NCBI GenBank assembly: GCA_030141605.1
Contig: JAQGDQ010000007.1
Span: forward strand, 188,001 to 252,000
Direction of reading: 5' to 3'
Origin: Tubiluchus corallicola
Lineage: Eukaryota; Priapulida; Priapulimorpha; Priapulimorphida; Tubiluchidae
DNA: 64,000 nucleotides
Shown here piece by piece: positions 40,101 to 55,100 of the stretch; within the stretch, counting starts at the first letter, position 1; each line of letters begins with the position of its first letter. Below the pieces are notes generated by a model. It worked only from the letters and a program-made list of their open reading frames with translations. It was not told the origin of the DNA and did not search any database. Position numbers and translations under genes: made by a program.

Positions 40101-43100
40101 AATAAGTAATGAAAGTAGAATAGAAGTAAATTTAAAAATTGTAAAAATGAAAAAATAATGAGGTGATAGTGATGAAAATGCGATGAAATGGCAAGCTCAC
40201 ATGAGATAACTCTTCTTCTAGTAACGCGACTTGGTCCAAGGCGGCACTTTTAGTATCAGCTTCATCCACCAGGTGTTGCACATCTAGTCTGTTGTCTCTG
40301 TAAGCTGATATCTGTACTTGTAGAGGATCACTCTCTGTATATTTTAACTTCTATAAGTAACCAATAGACAAGATATATTATTGCCTTAACTAAGCAAACT
40401 TCAAAAGTATCACTAAAATGTATTAAATTAAATTAAGTTATTTTATGATCACCCTTCAACGTATTTTAATTTTCCTAAAAAATGAAAATATATTAATTCA
40501 GATACATCAGTCCTGCACAAATTATATGATATCTACTTTTTGATAAATTAATTTGTGATTCACATTATTTAGATGAATAACTATTTTGTCCCCAAATTTA
40601 ATATACAAAGGTTTGTGTTGTACAGATTGCACATCAGAAAAAGAAACACTAGAATGATGATACAAAATGATACTATTATATAAAAAACAAAATACTCTTT
40701 TTGTGACAAAGAATCTGAAAAACTGTCAGAAATTCAGAGGTTAATTTAGATTTAAACTTAGGTAATTAGAATAACAGTCAGTTGCATATATGATTTTGTA
40801 CACAAAAGGGACATAAATAGCAACTGCTTCGTAGCTTTGGGCATTTGTACAACACCAAGGACAAAAGCAATAAATGTTGTGCATAGAGGAGCATGGCTTT
40901 CAAGCCTTCCCTCTGCATGTGCGAGGCTATACTGCATTAGTGATTACAACAAAACAAATTATACAACAATTATGCTAAATTATATAACTTGACCAATGAT
41001 ATTAGAACTAACATTAAGCAAAAAAATACATTATTAGCAAACAAAGTCAGATGTGCTACAATTATCTGTAAAACAGCCAACATTATATTTACCTCTAAAT
41101 AATCATCTAAACCAATCTTTGTAAACTCATACTGTAAATGTACTCTGAAGTTCATAGAGTCCACGGAGTTGACTACAATGTTAATGAACTGCATACAAGC
41201 CACCTATTAACAAAATAATAAACTAAAAGCATGGCTAAAACTTAAATAAATCATGTCATGTAAAAAATGAAGAAAAGCTTGACAAACGAGAATGAAAGTC
41301 CTAAAATAAAAAAAAGCCAATATCTAAATGACTGCTTCACAACAAACAGTTCATGAAATTATAACATTCTGAAATTCATTCTACTTGATAAGATGTAAAG
41401 TGCATTTATGTCTACAATATTACAACCACATTGTTCATCAATTTAATTGTTTATTCTGTAACTGTAAGTAATATTAAATTACTAAAACATTGTCTTGTAG
41501 TATCTTGTTGTATTTATTCCACGCTGTGCTCGCTTGAGAATATTTTAAAGCGATTTTGATGATGATACAAATAAAGAAAGTTGTTTTCTCAATAAAAGAC
41601 ACTGAATTCGTCTCATTTTTTTCCTGAAACAATTGTGTATTACATTTGAACAAATAAATTGCTGCAATAACAAAATATTGCAACAGTCAAAGTATAGCAG
41701 AAAGTATATTTTTTACTATATCAACAGGCTGCCTACCATAAAATCGATATTAAACTCCTCGTAATTTTTGAAGTAATACATGAGCAGCTCAAACCTGTCA
41801 TTTTCTCGACAAACCTGCAAACAAACACAAACAAACATTATGAAAATAACAATACAATTATAAATCACCTTCAGGAAATAACATACAAGGTAGTGATAAC
41901 AGTTCATCTTACAAAGTGCCTTTTCATTCTGGTTATTAGGCATGCTAAACTAACAAAACTCTCAACAACATAGATTAAGTTAGCTTAAAAACAAGATAAC
42001 CTTTGCTTTAACTGAATTTGTTTAGCAATTACAATAAAAGCAAGGATGACTAATACCTGTTTAAAATGATCAAAAGCCGCTAATATAATTTGATGGCCTC
42101 CTTTAACTAAACAAACAGCAGCTAACAGCTCTAGCACCAATGCTTTTGTCCTAAAAAACAAAAACTTTCGATCAATATATGCATATATAGAGAGGTACCT
42201 CTAATTAAATGAGAGAAAGCTATACTTAATAATGAGTACTGCAATAGAAGAAATCTTTTATTTACAGTAAATACAAATCTTTCTTTATTTTGGCACTTTC
42301 AAGCTGGGTTCCAGCATTCATCATAGAACCTAACTAACGTAGAAGGACCAAAATCTAGTTCATTATCAAGGACAATGCTCTAAAATAGGACATTCAACTA
42401 GCAGAAACTTACTGGCACAAAGTTTCAACATTTCTCCACTTTAACAAAGGAAATAGATTTTAAAATTTGCATATCAAATATTGAAAGTTTTGCCTATGAA
42501 TACATAATTATTGTCTCTAGAAAGTATAAGTATGTTATAAAGACAACCATATAGTTCTTCAGTTAAACTTCGTTATAACGCCAGGTCTGAGACACGACTA
42601 AATATGGCACTATAGCAGAGGATGACGGTAAGACAAGGTTCATTAAATATCAAAGCCATTCTGCTGTGCAACCTCGTTTCCTAGTTAATTACAATATATG
42701 ATAAATAGTATAATATTTTTATACTTATAGCAATACACGTGTTATACTGTGCATTTTTGCTGCATTAACAATGCAGGTGTAGTTCTACAGAAGTACCTTG
42801 CAAAACTTTTAAGTAAAACAGAGTAGAGAAGCAGTCTTCTGGAAATTACCCAACTACTGATAAGAGAAATAGCCGCCCACATTCCCAATGTAACATCACT
42901 GGACAATTAAGACTATAAATAGCTGCCTTACATAAGTTGACCTTGAGCTTTAACAGCCTGTAAATTCACCTCAGTATAAACAGTACAGAGCCTTAGTTAC
43001 GCAATTTTTCTGCTCTTAAAATACATGCTCCTTGCTCAAAACATTCACTTTCACACAGTCACTTGCTATGAAACCCAAATCTTAATTCAAACACCATATT

Positions 43101-46100
43101 TGTTTTTCTGTTCAGATGGCATTGTTTTTACAAGTGACTTTGTCTTGGCTGACATTATAATGGGGTAGATTTATTACGTAAAATAGACTTTTGGCACAGC
43201 AGATACTTTGGTGGATGGCAGTAGGCGAGGTAGGCAGTATTCCCTATATTTAACACATTATGGAAATTGGGACAGGGCAAAAGCTGTATACGATTTTATT
43301 TTTATAGGATTTCCACAACCATGGCTGCAAACGTACCCGAAGTCAAACTGGTTAAACTTGGTAGTACGTTCAAAGGAGTTCAATTTCATGAGATGCATGG
43401 CTTCCCAAACCCACTAACTAAACTTTTTTTTAAACTGTATCAATGTTCCAGGGTAGAAAATCTTTCCACTTTTTAGTAACACCATAATCGTAACTTGCAT
43501 TCATTATACAACATCAGTGTAAATATTTTGATTTAAAAACCATGCTAACACTTGATAAAATGAGTTAAAGCCTGTAGACGAACTTCTACAGGCTGCAACA
43601 AAAATAAATTCCAAATTACAAATAAGTGTGATGAACACCTCAGAGATTTGTGATTGAGACTAAGAGCTATGCAGTTGATGGCTTGCGGATGAGCAAATAC
43701 CATATTGAAGCCAAGTTTGTTATTCATGATTGCACGTAAACACTTCACAGCAGCATGAATGTCATCTTCTGCTTCTCCAACATTCAACTGTTCTTTTCTT
43801 TTTAGTGTTCTGCAACAACATATATAATTAAGTAATTACCACCAGTGTACCACAAATTTTTAGCTCTAGTACTTGGACAGACGCAGGTTGAAGTAACGGC
43901 AAATAACAGTAAAATGCCACAAGTTAAGCTTCATGAATGTTGCATATATAACAACAGCACGATCAAGCCACGACAGGTGACAGTGACAACAACAACAGTG
44001 ATAACGATGGCAACTATGGTAGTTTAGCAAGGTTTAACTACGTCCAAAAATTTGTATAGGTATACGTATGTGTACAAAAAAATGTACACTAATGACAGTG
44101 GCCGTGCTAGAATTGTTTATATTGAAACTATTATGGCAAAATCAAAACTAGGTTACAATTTTATATAATTTTACTAATCACATTTGGCACTATTAGTAGA
44201 TCTCCTAAGCTCAAAGTAATATGATATAATCATCAGAATTAATTCTCTGTATAACAGCATGAAAAGTGGAAGTCAAATTTGATAACAATGATAATTATGT
44301 AGTTTAGCATTTCAATACATTTCTTAAAGTCTATTTTTAATATATTGTTTAAATAGTTTCCTTGTCAATTTTTATTGTATTCTAATATTTCTTTATTGCA
44401 GTCATTCTTAATTGTAGACCTGTATTATAGTGCATCAGATAACATGTTTGCCGATTTCTGCACTTTACAAATAACTTGTCATTATCATCATTGTAATTAA
44501 AGCACGGTTAAAGTTTATTGATCACACTTTAACACCTATCTTGTCAATATGTGCAATACACATTACAAGCTTCCCTTTTTAACTCAACCTAATTCAAGTA
44601 ATGTAACTGTGAAGGAAATGTGATCACGACACCAAATTTTACAAAGCCTTTCTCAAAACTAAAATAATTTAATAGTAAAAATATATCTAGATAACTACTC
44701 ATTTTAATTCACACCAAAAAGATAATTACTTTCTCATTGTGCTCATGTCCCAAGACATGGATCTTCGCATGGTGCCTGGAGGTCCCTCTGGCTCCAATAG
44801 CCCCGAAGGGCCATTTTGCTCTGATTTTCTCCCGCCCTGCTTGCCGAGTCTGCGAGACTTATAGCTCCGCAACGTGTCAGAGCTCAGGTTACCGGATTTG
44901 TTTAAATCTTCATTGTATGTCCTAAACAACTCCTCACGTCTAAAATGCGGAAAAAAGTTCAACAAACATAAAAAGAAAATCAGCTAAAAAATCATAGTAC
45001 TTCTGCTTGTTATGTAAACATATTGGAAATGAAAACAAAAAATTTTAAAATAAATGTTTACAAAACTTACCTCATTAAAATCACAGCAAAATTTAGGTAA
45101 TTTACTAGTATGTCTAATCCATTGTTTTCTTCATTAAGGAACTCTTTCACCCATCTAGAAAAAGAAAAAACCAAACATGTTACCAGGCACTGTCACCTAC
45201 TAAAGAGAAAACAAAGTTTTAATGATTATTGTCAGAATTACGTAACAAAATGGTAAGATTCCAATCAGATGCCTCAGTTTTTTATCTCCATATGATTCAT
45301 CGTGATTCTGCTAGTTTGGGTGTCCCAGTATGCAATAGTATGCACATTAAATTGGCATATCGCAGCAAAAATACAGATATATCGAAAGCAACTTACTCGA
45401 TATGATTGGTTCGTAATGAAATCTCCAAATCTCGGAGCACCTGCGTTGACCTGGTATCACCCAAAAGTTTCTTTTGCTACAAAATTCAAACAACAAACAA
45501 ATTACTCACTGCTTACAAACAAATCAATGCTGAAAAGCAATGCTGTTGTCATTTTGGAAGAACGAAACTATGAGACCAAGATATGCAGCTAAATAAAAAC
45601 TGTGGGTGGGAACAATGACTCTTCCCACATGTTTCGACTATAACTTACTTACTTGTAAAGATAATTCACGTTTTTTTCTGGCTAAAAGCAACAAATAAAC
45701 AATAAGTACTAGGTAATCAATATTAATCAAGATTATTAAAAAATAAGCAGTAGCTTAGGTATATATGTTTTTAATCTCATTTAGTAAATGCACCTGCGCA
45801 AACAAGATTAAATTAGTGCACATGACACCTGCAAATAATGCAATTACGTGATGTACCTCCGCTGCCAATAATATTCAACATTCCCGGTAAAGGACATAAA
45901 TGCTAAACAATGAAGCCACGTGAAGACAGCTTAATCTATGCAATTTTTTCTGCTGATTTTGAGATAAATAAATAAAGTGAAACTAATTCTGAGTGCGGAA
46001 CCAAGAGAGAATGTCAAAAACACAGACAATTAGAAAGGGATTATATCGCAAATTTGGATTTTCAAGTTGTGAATTTTTTCTTCTTGTAAATTGCAAATCC

Positions 46101-49100
46101 AGGTCGTCATTGTGAATGATCCTGCAAATTCTGATGAATATCTTTCAAAACTAATAACCCAATGAAACTACTACAAAAATTTAGGAGAAAACATAAAATC
46201 TTAAAATTTCCAGATTTTACGATACGACGAGTTCTTCTTCAAATGTCTGCCTGGGTAAACTTTAAAACAAAAAAACTGAAAATATGTACAAAAACGAACT
46301 CTGTGCAAACTGCAAGTAACATAAGCATCGTGCACCACTGTAGTGCATATACCAATATGTACACAGCATAAAATAGGAAATAATTTAGGAAAACTCTATA
46401 TCTCTTTCAGTGTACTCAAGGTAAATTTTGAAAACTCATTATATAGAAAAATGATTTTATATCTGCTACACACGTGAACTGGACTTTAGGTACCAAGTCT
46501 AGTTTAATGAAAATCCACCTATAATTTTTGAGACGCTTCAACATTTTCTGCCAGTAAGCACCCAAATTTTACAAAATATAAAGTAGCAGTAGTGTATCAC
46601 TCAATCAGTGCATCTCTTGATTAGTGTATCACTTGATTAGTGTATTCCTTGATTAGTTATCACTCATTCAGTGTATCCCTTGATTAGTGTATCACTTGAT
46701 TAGTGTATCACTTGATTAGTGTATCCCTTGATTAGTGTATCCCTTGATAAGTGTATCCCTTGATTAGTGTATCACTTTATTAGTGTATCACTCAATCAGT
46801 GCATCACTTGATTACTGTCAACTTTTTTCTACAAGTGATTAGTATATAGCATAGCACAAGCCACACTAGAAATATAAAAACTGCCAACATTTACCTTTGA
46901 GGCAGGTATTTTTGGGTCCATGATTTTCATGTATGTATCTAATTTCGACAGGTAGGCAGAGGGTGGAGCCTTTGCTTGCACCTTATCCTGAAAGATAAAC
47001 AAGTAAATAGTTATCAGCAAACAGAAAACCACAGTGTAACGTTTACAAATACTTGAATGATAGTTGTGACGGCAGTATAGTGTCAACGTACTTGAGTTAA
47101 CCTAGTTCCGACAGCGTTTGCATTTGACTAGAAAATGACACACACTTTGCAAAAAAAGCAACAATAGCAAAAACCACAAACGCTAACTATAGACATCTCA
47201 CAGTATTTGCTGTATTTAGTATATTTAGTGTTGATCAGTTTTTCCTTTAGAATGCATCTCCTCCTAGGGCTTTCATATTTTTCCAATTTTTTTTCACAAG
47301 TGTTTGGGCACTGTGGGGTAGATGTGCACCCGGGGTTTTAAAACTGACAAGCTTTAAACGCCTGAGGGAGTGGCCAAAAGGCAAAATATGCCTTCCAGTC
47401 TCGACCGGAACTAGCTTGTAGCATGTCAAACGAAAGGTTCTCGATGAGACAAACCGAATGGTATAAGTTATGCCGAGACTGGTTGATCTCTGACCCCAGT
47501 AGACCCCAAAAACTGATAAGTGGGGGTCAGGAACAGAAATGCATCGAGTGTCTACAAATAGTGTACGTAGCATATCAAATGAAAGGTCCTGATGAGGCAA
47601 ATCGAATGGTATAGGTTATGCCAAATTTAGTTGACCCCAATGGGAGCAAAATAGGGGTCGAGAAGACAAATGCCTTTAAGTGCTAACCAAAACTAGTTTG
47701 TAATATATCACTCGAAAGGTCTCAATGAGACAAACAAACTAAATGAAATAAGTTATGCTGAAATTGGTTGACCTTTGACCCTTGGGTGATGGGGTGAATA
47801 GTTAAATGAGGTTTCATTGTCAAATGCACTTCCCATGTATTCAAGGAACGTGAATTCAATAAAAGAAAACAAACAGTTTCAAGAAAAACTGACTGTAATC
47901 TCTTCATTTTTAAGACTCAATTTTATAAATTTTATTTTGCAAACTCTTCAGTTTCTGATCATGTCAAAAACTTTGTCAACTAGTATTTCCTTTTGTTTTT
48001 TAAACAAATTAACTTTAAATTGTCATATATATTGATAAATTCATATCGCAGGTGCCGCCACATGCATATTACACGCACACAAAGTCTTGCATATAGGGGC
48101 GCACTGCTTGAGCATATGGGCCCGACTTGTGTCAAGTTCATCTTACAACCAGTCCACTGGAACAGATTGTGATTGAAAGTCGACAGCTACCTGGATCCAA
48201 ACGTAGCCAAGATACCACTACTGACTCAGAATCTATCTTAAAAGTTTTCACTAACAATGAACTATGTTCCTATTCTGCCACAATCATTTATATTAAGCAC
48301 TCCTTGCCTGTATGCTCTCTTATCATTTTGCAAAGCAATGAGCTGCACAAAACACCTCAGAAAAATGGTAGTCCCTCAAATACCCTGAATTTTACTACTT
48401 GCCTAGATTATGAAAGTTACGAAATACTTTAACAGACTCGCAGTATTCTCTAAATATCACTGTATACAGCTTATTAGCACTTATGTAATGACTGATTGAA
48501 TTTATTTGTGTTAACTTTCTTTTGTCGTAGTATGTAATACCAGATAAAAATTTCATTATATTATAATATAATGACAATAAATAAAATTGCTTACTTACTT
48601 ATGCCTTATTACTTACAGCATGCAGTTGCTGCTGTTTGATTTTTCCTAAAATTAATGATGGATTTTCAAAAGACAATTTACAGAAGTTAATTAACAGCCT
48701 AAAAATAACCCATTATAATTTGTTTTGATCCAACAACAATCTCTAACCAAGCGTTAATATAGCCAAATGAGCAAAAATCCACAATTCAAGTCAATTTGTT
48801 GCAAAAACTTCAATTTCCTATTTTCAGCCAGCCCTTATAGATGAAAGTAACACAATTAATCACTGCACCAACAATAATGAGATAAATGTAATTAATACCT
48901 GATCACAGATAATATCCCATTTCTTCGAGGCATCATACTGTCGTAACAACTTAGCCTTATCCGGAGGAAGATCCATTGAAGACTGAAAAGCAAAATTTTC
49001 AATACACAGTTAATTTTCTAATACACAAAATTTATAAAGATGCTCTCTAAATGAAGCTTTCAAAAACTTACAACTGCTCCTCCCCCCCACACCCGACCAA

Positions 49101-52100
49101 CCAGCCCCACTACCATGACCACCCCCACCCCCAAGAAGGTGAAGAGTTTCATAAGAACATCTTATTTTTAAACTTCTAATACTACACATCAATTAACATG
49201 CGTTTTGGAGATACATTGTAAGAATCTTCCAGATATCCAACCTATGATGATTCAGAAGTTCATTATAATATGCTTTTTTCCACTACAACTTTAATACTAT
49301 CAGTAAGAGTGAAACTAGCAAGAACAAATTCTCAATGCTCTTCAATTTATCCTTGATGACTTAACATCAATTTTTTCTATGAAACACTAAACAATCTATG
49401 AATAATACAAGTATTTTGACGAAATATGATCATCAGTGTAATGTAGGCAAGAATTTGGCTATTGTTGACACTCATTTAGCCATCAAACTTTATGGGGCAT
49501 TTTTATGTTCTCCAATATGCAAATTATTGAAAAGCTGTGTGAACAGAGAATCACTTTTCAGAGGTAATATAATTCGCAATTTACACAAATTTACAGTTTA
49601 GATACACACAGCTCACAGAACAAACAGCTTACATAATTCACAGATTCTAATCACGTAACTGTGTTTAGAAATATTTAGCTAGTCAGAATACCCAATACCT
49701 CAGTGTGCTACTTTCAAATTCTACTCCTAAAGATCAAAGCAATTCATCACGAGTTTAACATTTTACTAGAATTTTATTGTTTATATGAATGAGTTAAATC
49801 ATCAGTCATGCTCAGCCAGCCCGGGCCGGTGTGACTTTCCATGCAAATATTCATTTCTCAACATTAGAAACCAAGGAAAGGTTCTAGTTTTTTTTTAATG
49901 TTGAAACTGAAAAGTAAAATTATCAAGATATTTGTGTCATTTGATTAACACACTGTAAAAAGTAGATATATAGCTTACTAGATCCACATATTACATACAT
50001 GTTGAACAACGGTTTATAACAATATCAAAACTTTAAAAAAACAAGTCTTTGTGAAATGAAGTGCTTGTGAAATGTAATAAATTAATAAAAAAATCAGGTT
50101 AGTAATCGAGTAGCAGTTAGAAAAACAATTTTATAGGCCTATATCACATTATAGTTTGAAGAATAAACTTTGGTTAACTTGTCACCTGCCAAGATGAAAT
50201 CACATTATTTAAATAACAGCAACAGTGGAAACGGTGATGATGATTATTACAACAACAACTACAGCAGCCTAAACACCTGACCAAGTGTATTACTCTGACT
50301 GTGTGTTACATTGATACATTAATAAAACTTTATTTGCAGGTCCCAGCTACATCACTGTGTCTCAGCTACAGTGCTACCTGTGTTTATTAACTACTGTGTT
50401 TGTGCATTAGTCTTAATTCAAATAGTTGCAAAGTTTATTTAAATAAGTATCAACAGAGCCCGCCCTATTAATAGTGTGCGTAGCTGAATGCAAACATGCG
50501 CAGGTGCGATTAATACAGTTAACTCGAAGCTAGAATTTGCGTGTGAACAGGCATGCATTCAAGTGTGGAATCAGTTATTCGAAACCTTTACGCTAAAAAA
50601 TAAGGTCCGCGCGTCAGTCATTATTGTATTATTCTGGGGCGACCATTGCGCGTAAACTCCGTTCAAAGGAAGGGCAGCTCTATGACAAAGGCGCAAGGCA
50701 GAAAAGTACCTCACAATAAAAGTCACTTACTAAAATCCAATTTTTACTAAAAAACACATGAATCCTATGCATAATACTGTAATGCAACATAAACATAGGA
50801 CTTTTAAGAGTTAAGAATGATTCACAAACTTGAGACTAGCACACAGAATTATGGCAACACCTCTTATTACCTCTCAAAGGCCCTTAGGATTCTTCCGACT
50901 GCAATCGCTGTGAGTTAAAAAGCTAGAATTTTCAGGTGCGCCAATCTCCGAAAATACGCAAAAACTCGCATTCAGTCTTCACTCATTAATTCCAAAAGCT
51001 TTAGAAACTGGAGTGGAACTTATTGTGTTCACGTATTATGGCTGCAATCACACTAGATGTCTTCTGTCTTTATTCTGTTTTTTATCGGTTAATATAATTC
51101 ATAACACAGTGCCACTAATAAATATTATCAGTACTAATATTGGGGCAGCTGATTTAATGACCCACTTGGTCTTTCGGTGCCCTTTCTTCACGATATTGTT
51201 TAAAAATAACTGTTACATATTGTGAATGTTTTGTAAGGTGTATCAAGATAAAATAAAGATAATGTTATGTTATGTTAATTTTACAGGTTTTCAATTACAA
51301 AAGAGAAAAATTATACATATACATTGCTAAAAAGGTTAAAACGAAAAAACGTACCAGAACTAAAATGGCCTAAAGAATATCTAACTAACTTTAAGGAGCT
51401 GTCGTCTGCTAGAGGTAATCATAACTCTCCCTCTCCCCTCCCCAGGGAACAGTAAATAATGTCTACAAAATAACGCATAAATCAATATCTAAGACTGAAG
51501 CTTAGAGCTTACAAGTAACTGCGATAAACACTAGTGTCCCGCTATCAAGTTACACCAGTAAATCGCCAGGAAATCCAGGCGATGTGACAAGGAACAGGGA
51601 CTTCCGTTTAATGAGTAATATGAAGGTACAGTACGTTCGCTAGTTCCCACGGTGTTGTTAATGTGATGTAACAGTGCAATTTATTACCATTAATTAACTA
51701 TGCTGTATAAAGGCAGACTGCTAGCAGTGACCTACTTAATACGTCGACTGTACTGCGCTGTACCCCTGTTTAAGTTTAAGATCCAGTGAATTAAAACAAT
51801 TTCTTTCTGTCTACATAGATGGTGCAACATTCAATTCAATTCAATTATTTATTATCTCCGTTAGAACGATAAAAATACAGTATAAAGACTACATGGAATA
51901 TTTTAAAGCAAAGGAGAAGGGCAGCGAAGAACCCGTAGGTTATCAAGTCAGCCACCCTTAAATAGTTATGATTAAATAAACTTAATTATGGCGTCGTTAT
52001 CAATTTAAATTTGTATTCGGTTGATGTGTGTTAATTTGGCAATTGAATGATAGGTATCGTAATACTGTAGAACATATAGTTTAAATAACGAAAGATTTAC

Positions 52101-55100
52101 AATTCTAAAATACTATGAATCATGCGAAGCAAACACAATAAAAATAACTTGAGATTTTTAAGATAACAGAATATGCATAATTTGAGCATTAACTAAAAAA
52201 TCCGGCAAAAAAACAAAACAAAAAAACAGTAGAATGATCAACCAAAGCTGTCGAGAAAAAAATATAATAGATTAAACCAAGGAAAAATAAGGCAAATATA
52301 AATCATACAAAACAAAACAAGAAACAGAAGCAAATAAGAAAAACAAAACTGAAATGTTGTAATAATAACATCAATGACTGAATTTGTCGAAAAAGAAAAT
52401 ATAATAAATTAAACCATCGAAAAACTATTTCAACTGTAAATCAGACAAAATGAAATCAAAATATAACAAAAACTTAAACAAAATCTTTAAGTGTCGTAGC
52501 AATGAAAAAAATATGTATAGTATTACAAGTATATAAGCAAAATGTCTCATTTATTTGTATCCTGCAATAAGTTGTTTTTTATAGTTTAAAATTAACTTTT
52601 TGTAGTTACTGGACTTTAACTGGTCTGGTAATGAATTCCACAGCAAAGATCCTTGGTGTTTTAAAGAATTCTGGCCTTTAGATGAGTTAAATCTTTCAAT
52701 AAAATAAGATTGGGTTGTAGCAAACCTATAGTAGAGTGGTGATGCATGTGACATGCTAAAGTATAATAATTGCTGAAGAGATCTGGAAGTGAATTATTTT
52801 TGAATTTATGTACAAACTTGAGCAATTCTAATTTATACAGATCATGAACTTTTAGTAGATTTAGTTGCAAATACAAAGGTGTTACATGTTCCCTTTTGCT
52901 AGTAAATGTTATAAGTTTGATAATCTTGTTTTGTTTAGAAACCAATGATTTTAAGACCGATGCTGAAGCACTACCCCAGGCGAGAATGCCATAACTCAGA
53001 TATGGCATGACAAGAGAAGAATATAAGAGCCGTAGTGCATCTACATTTATGTAGTGTCGTATTCTAGCTAATACTCCACTTAATTTGCTAATTTTGTTGA
53101 CTATATGTTGAACATGTGTTTTCCAAGTAATTCTACTATCTATAAATATACCAAGATATTTGATTTCTTGTGTAGATTGAATAGTACAACCTCCCATATT
53201 TATGTTTAAACTATTGTTATGTTGCTTGTTTCCAATTAACATATATTTTGTTTTTTTATAATTTATCGATAGCTTATTTGCTTGCATCCATTTATTAATA
53301 TTGTCCAGTTCCACATTTACTGAATGTTCTAATGTTTTGATATTTTGGTGTGATAAAAATAGGTTTGTATCGTCTGCAAACAATCTGGTGTTAAATTGCG
53401 AACAAGATGGCAGATCATTAATATATAAAAGAAATAACAATGGACCCAATGTAGAACCCTGTGGGACACCACAGGTTATATCAGCAAGTTTAGATTCCGA
53501 TGAGTCAATAGACGTAAACTGTTTCCTATTAGTAAGGTAAGACGTGAAAAGCGCAAGAGGACGTCCCCTGATACCATAGTATGATAACTTATATAACAAA
53601 ATGTCATGTTGCACCGTGTCGAATGCTTTCGATAAATCTAAAAATATAGCACAAGTAGTTTTCCCCTTATCAATATTCGCAAGGAAGTTTTCAATTATTT
53701 CTGACACAGCTAAAGATGTAGAATGATTTTTTCTGAATCCAAATTGGAATTTAGTTAAAATTTGTTCTTTTAAAAGAAATTTAGCTAGCCTAGAGTAAAT
53801 TAATTTTTCAAAAATCTTTGATATGGGAGATAAGAGAGATATTGGCCTATAATGAGTGGGATTAATGGGAGAATCAGATTTGTAAATCGGGATTATTTTT
53901 GCAATTTTCAACACGTCAGGATAGATACCCTCTTCTACACATTTATTGAACAGCATAGTTAATAATGGAGTAATAATGGAGTGTGAAATTTTAAAAAACT
54001 GATTCGAGATGTTTTCGGGTCCTGCTGATTTATTGGTTTTCAATGCAGCAATAGCAGAGGAAACTTCGTACTCGATAATTGGCGCAAAAAAGAAGGAGTT
54101 CTGATTAGGCATTCTAAGGAAAGAATCAAATGTTATTGGAGTAGGTGGTACCTTTTTTACCATATCAGAACCAACCGTTGCAAAATAATTATTCATGAAT
54201 TCACAGATAGCAGGGGGTTCCGTAATCTCAGCATGATTTATTACTAGTTTGGTTGGAGTTATGCGCTGCTTGTTTTGTCCATTGATCAAATCATTCAATG
54301 TTGCCCAAGTCTTTCTAATATTAGTTTTATTATCATGTAGTAAAGTACAATAATAATTTCTTTTGGCTAAATTTATGAGATGATTAAGTTTATTAGAAAA
54401 TTGTTTATATTGATTAATTTTTAAGATACTAGTTGTAGTCTTACAGTCCTTGTATAATCTACTTTTAGTTTTTATTGACACAAGAATACCTTTAGTTAAC
54501 CATGGCTTGGAGAAAGTTACTTTTTCAGTTCTTGACAATGTCTTAAGTGGGGCATGTTTATTAAGAACTTCTTGATATATTTGGAAAAAGGTACAGAAGG
54601 CAGAATTAGTTGGCACCTCGGAAAAGTCAACAGCATCGATCTTATTTTGCAAATCCTCCAGAAATAAAATCATGTTAAAATTCTGTTTATCCCTGATTTT
54701 AATTTTCTTTTTAACTATTAAGTTACCAATATTTTTAATAATAGCAAACACTGGTAGATGATCTGACACTTCATAAAGTATAATACCAGATATAATTGGA
54801 TTAGATAGATTATTCTGTCTAAATATCTATATCTGTCATAAATATCGTTATTCATAAACTGCACACGGAACCTGCTCGAACTGAACCCTAGACGAGCATA
54901 TGTCAACCCCTAACAAGAAACACTTGAACTAGCAGACCTTAGTAACTTGGTTCTTCCCGTGACTGTCCAAACTATCCCTACTCAACTGCAACATCAATGA
55001 GCCTTGCCCAGATAAATAGACAGATGAGACTGCTGTATCACAATGTGCCAAGTGCCTACCTTATGCCAATCCCCAAAACTGGCAACATTTTGAATTTAGA

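Noticed and set aside
42560-43175. Confident full-length pogo-like element
   Set aside because: The right terminal repeat is weak and TA flanks are not clear, so I list it only as a low-confidence element.
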